This document shows positions 41,482 through 42,403 of a DNA stretch of 42,403 bases, piece by piece. The DNA comes from SIG440 sp045645485 (GTDB lineage Bacteria; Bacillota; Clostridia; Monoglobales; Monoglobaceae). Position 1 is the stretch's first letter; the number at the start of each line of letters is the position of its first letter. The DNA lies in assembly GCA_045645485.1 (NCBI GenBank), contig JAZRIX010000021.1, forward strand, positions 1-42,403, written 5' to 3'. The notes beneath the pieces were generated by a model. The model saw nothing but the letters and a program-made list of their open reading frames with translations. It was not told where the DNA came from and made no database searches. The position numbers were made by a program, and so were the translations under genes.

Positions 41482-41760
41482 AAAAACACCCATCTCAAAA
41501 AGCCTTTGAGACGGGTGAAAACACTCGCGGTACCACTCAAATTGCGAAGCTCGCCTCCGCCACTCATCGGGATCCAACAATCCTCATGCCTTTACGCAGC
41601 AATCACGGAAGGTATCTACTCACAGTAACACCGCTTTCTGACCTTCAGCTCGGAAGTGAGGGGTACATTGAAGCTGACCCTATCGGTTCGCACCAACCAC
41701 CGACTCTCTCAAAGCCGCCACGCCTCGTACCTTCTTCGTCAAAGCTTTTTAGAAAATAAT
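41482..41760 (-). promoter_or_regulatory. T-box riboswitch leader
   Basis: Reading on the minus strand: AGAGAGTCGGTGG, the Stem I apical motif GGTTGGTGCGAACC (41698-41685), an AGTAG-containing distal part, the T-box antiterminator core TGGTACCGCG (41535-41526), and a terminator hairpin (ACCCGTCTCAAA.../TTTGAGATGGGT, 41517-41486) followed by TTTTT (to 41482). The specifier region reads CAATGTACCCC (about 41670-41660). GTA (Val, 41666-41664) or TGT (Cys, 41667-41665) are the candidate codons. The T-box bulge UGGU demands a tRNA with A73, which fits tRNA-Val and not tRNA-Cys (U73), so valine is favoured. It controls the whole operon down to the amidohydrolase. Confidence 0.93.
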
Positions 41761-41766
41761 AATGCT

Positions 41767-41795
41767 ATTATAGCACTCAAAACCGCTTATGTCAA
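41767..41795 (-). promoter_or_regulatory. Perfect consensus sigma-A promoter of the T-box operon
   Basis: Minus strand: TTGACA (41795-41790), a 17-base spacer and TATAAT (41772-41767). Both boxes are perfect, with transcription expected to start at about 41760, the beginning of the T-box leader. Confidence 0.9.
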
Positions 41796-42003
41796 GTATT
41801 TTTTTGATTTTTCTTCATTTTTCGATTGATATAGAATTGCCCCGCATAATTACTCTATAACATACTATAATAATTGTAAAGTATCTTTATTTATATTTTG
41901 TATTTAATAGTATAATTTTTATAAAAAACTGTTTAAACTTCAATGTGCAAAGTCGCAACATATATATATAATTAATAAAATATATTTTTCTGTCAATTTT
42001 CTA

Positions 42004-42032
42004 TTGACACGACATTCAAAAAATGATAAAAT
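42004..42032 (+). promoter_or_regulatory. Sigma-A promoter of pyrC
   Basis: TTGACA (42004-42009), a 17-base spacer and TAAAAT (42027-42032), 28 bases before the pyrC start. The stretch 41800-42003 is very AT-rich (TATATATA tracts) and may act as an UP element; no gene or riboswitch is seen in it. Confidence 0.8.
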
Positions 42033-42060
42033 ATATGAAAATGTCAGAAAGGAAACCACG

Positions 42061-42403
42061 ATGAACTGCATATTAAAAAACGCAACGGTTTATGTAAATA
42101 GAGAATTCACAAAAAAGGATGTTTTCATTGTTAACGGTACAGTTACCTTTGAACGCAGTCCTCTTTTTTTTGATTTTCAGGTTATTCCCTTTGACGGTAA
42201 ATATATTTTCCCCGGTTTTACAGATGTTCATGTTCATCTAAGAGAGCCGGGTTTTTTGTATAAGGAAAATATCGAAACCGGCACAAAGGCATCAGCGCAC
42301 GGCGGTTACACAACTGTATGCTCTATGCCAAATCTGAAACCGGCGCCTGACTCTGTTGAAAATCTTAATGTGCAACTTGAGGCAATAAAAAAATCTGCTG
42401 TGA
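42061..42403 (+). CDS. pyrC: Dihydroorotase, N-terminal part (cut by window edge)
   Basis: The 114 residues present match the start of a class I dihydroorotase: a short beta-sandwich (MNCILKNATVYVNREF), then FPGFTDVHVHLREPGF, which carries the first two zinc-ligand His residues and the substrate Arg, followed by KENIETGTKASAHGGYTTVCSMPN. It converts carbamoyl-aspartate to dihydroorotate in pyrimidine synthesis. The start ATG follows AAAGGA. The rest lies beyond the window. It is divergent from the T-box operon. Confidence 0.93.
   Translation, partial: MNCILKNATVYVNREFTKKDVFIVNGTVTFERSPLFFDFQVIPFDGKYIFPGFTDVHVHLREPGFLYKENIETGTKASAHGGYTTVCSMPNLKPAPDSVENLNVQLEAIKKSAV

Overview
The window is a stretch of chromosome from a low-GC, spore-forming Firmicute, most likely a Clostridia of the Oscillospirales/Ruminococcaceae type. 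Evidence for this is the sporulation genes (spoIIM, ylmC/ymxH-like, pieces of sigK and sigG), the Gram-positive promoters and Shine-Dalgarno sites, a T-box leader, and the gene clusters rplS-lepB-rbgA-rnhB-yraN and maf-mreBCD-mrdA-minCDE. No tRNA, rRNA or CRISPR array was seen.

Layout. (1) 1-575: the end of a serine recombinase gene runs into the 3' part of sigK at an AATGA core, which is the arrangement of a 'skin'-type intervening element. (2) 648-2240: an unrecognised polytopic membrane protein. (3) 2434-9025, minus strand: LOG-family protein, polysaccharide deacetylase, xerD, spoIIM, proC, class I aminotransferase, M19 dipeptidase. (4) 9028-12052, minus strand: yraN, rnhB, rbgA, lepB, rplS, with a strong promoter and leader ahead of rplS. 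(5) 12240-20824, minus strand: AEC transporter, mgsA, minE, minD, minC, mrdA, mreD, mreC, mreB, maf, i.e. the cell-shape and division-site cluster. (6) 20821-28078, minus strand: Gx transporter, NusG-II protein, U32 peptidase, zapA, NUDIX hydrolase, BaiN-like flavoprotein, rluB-type pseudouridine synthase and a long PRPP synthetase. (7) pncB and ylmC (minus), then a truncated sigG (plus). (8) 30542-32307: a complete serine recombinase and two small genes abutting the broken end of sigG. (9) 32352-41760, minus strand: one T-box-controlled operon with a P-loop ATPase, ferredoxin, three subunits of a 2-oxoacid:ferredoxin oxidoreductase of the VOR type, ilvE, a LeuA-like protein lacking the metal-binding residues, a TIM-barrel/acyl-CoA-ligase fusion and an amidohydrolase. 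(10) 42061 to the edge: start of pyrC.

The most notable signal is that two late-sporulation sigma-factor genes, sigK (mother cell) and sigG (forespore), are both broken next to serine recombinase genes, at nearly the same place in the sigma-factor fold (the TYA..(N/G)EI segment after region 2). The sigK case fits the known skin elements. The sigG case is not one I recognise, and it is puzzling: excision in the forespore would be inherited, and the missing 3' part of sigG does not lie beyond the recombinase, where an ordinary metabolic operon begins.

The second point of interest is the VOR operon. Branched-chain aminotransferase, VOR and an acyl-CoA ligase together would interconvert branched-chain fatty acids and branched-chain amino acids. 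The T-box suggests starvation for one amino acid (valine fits best) switches the operon on, which would favour an assimilatory role. The LeuA-like protein with a preserved regulatory domain but lost catalytic metal ligands may be a sensor or scaffold.
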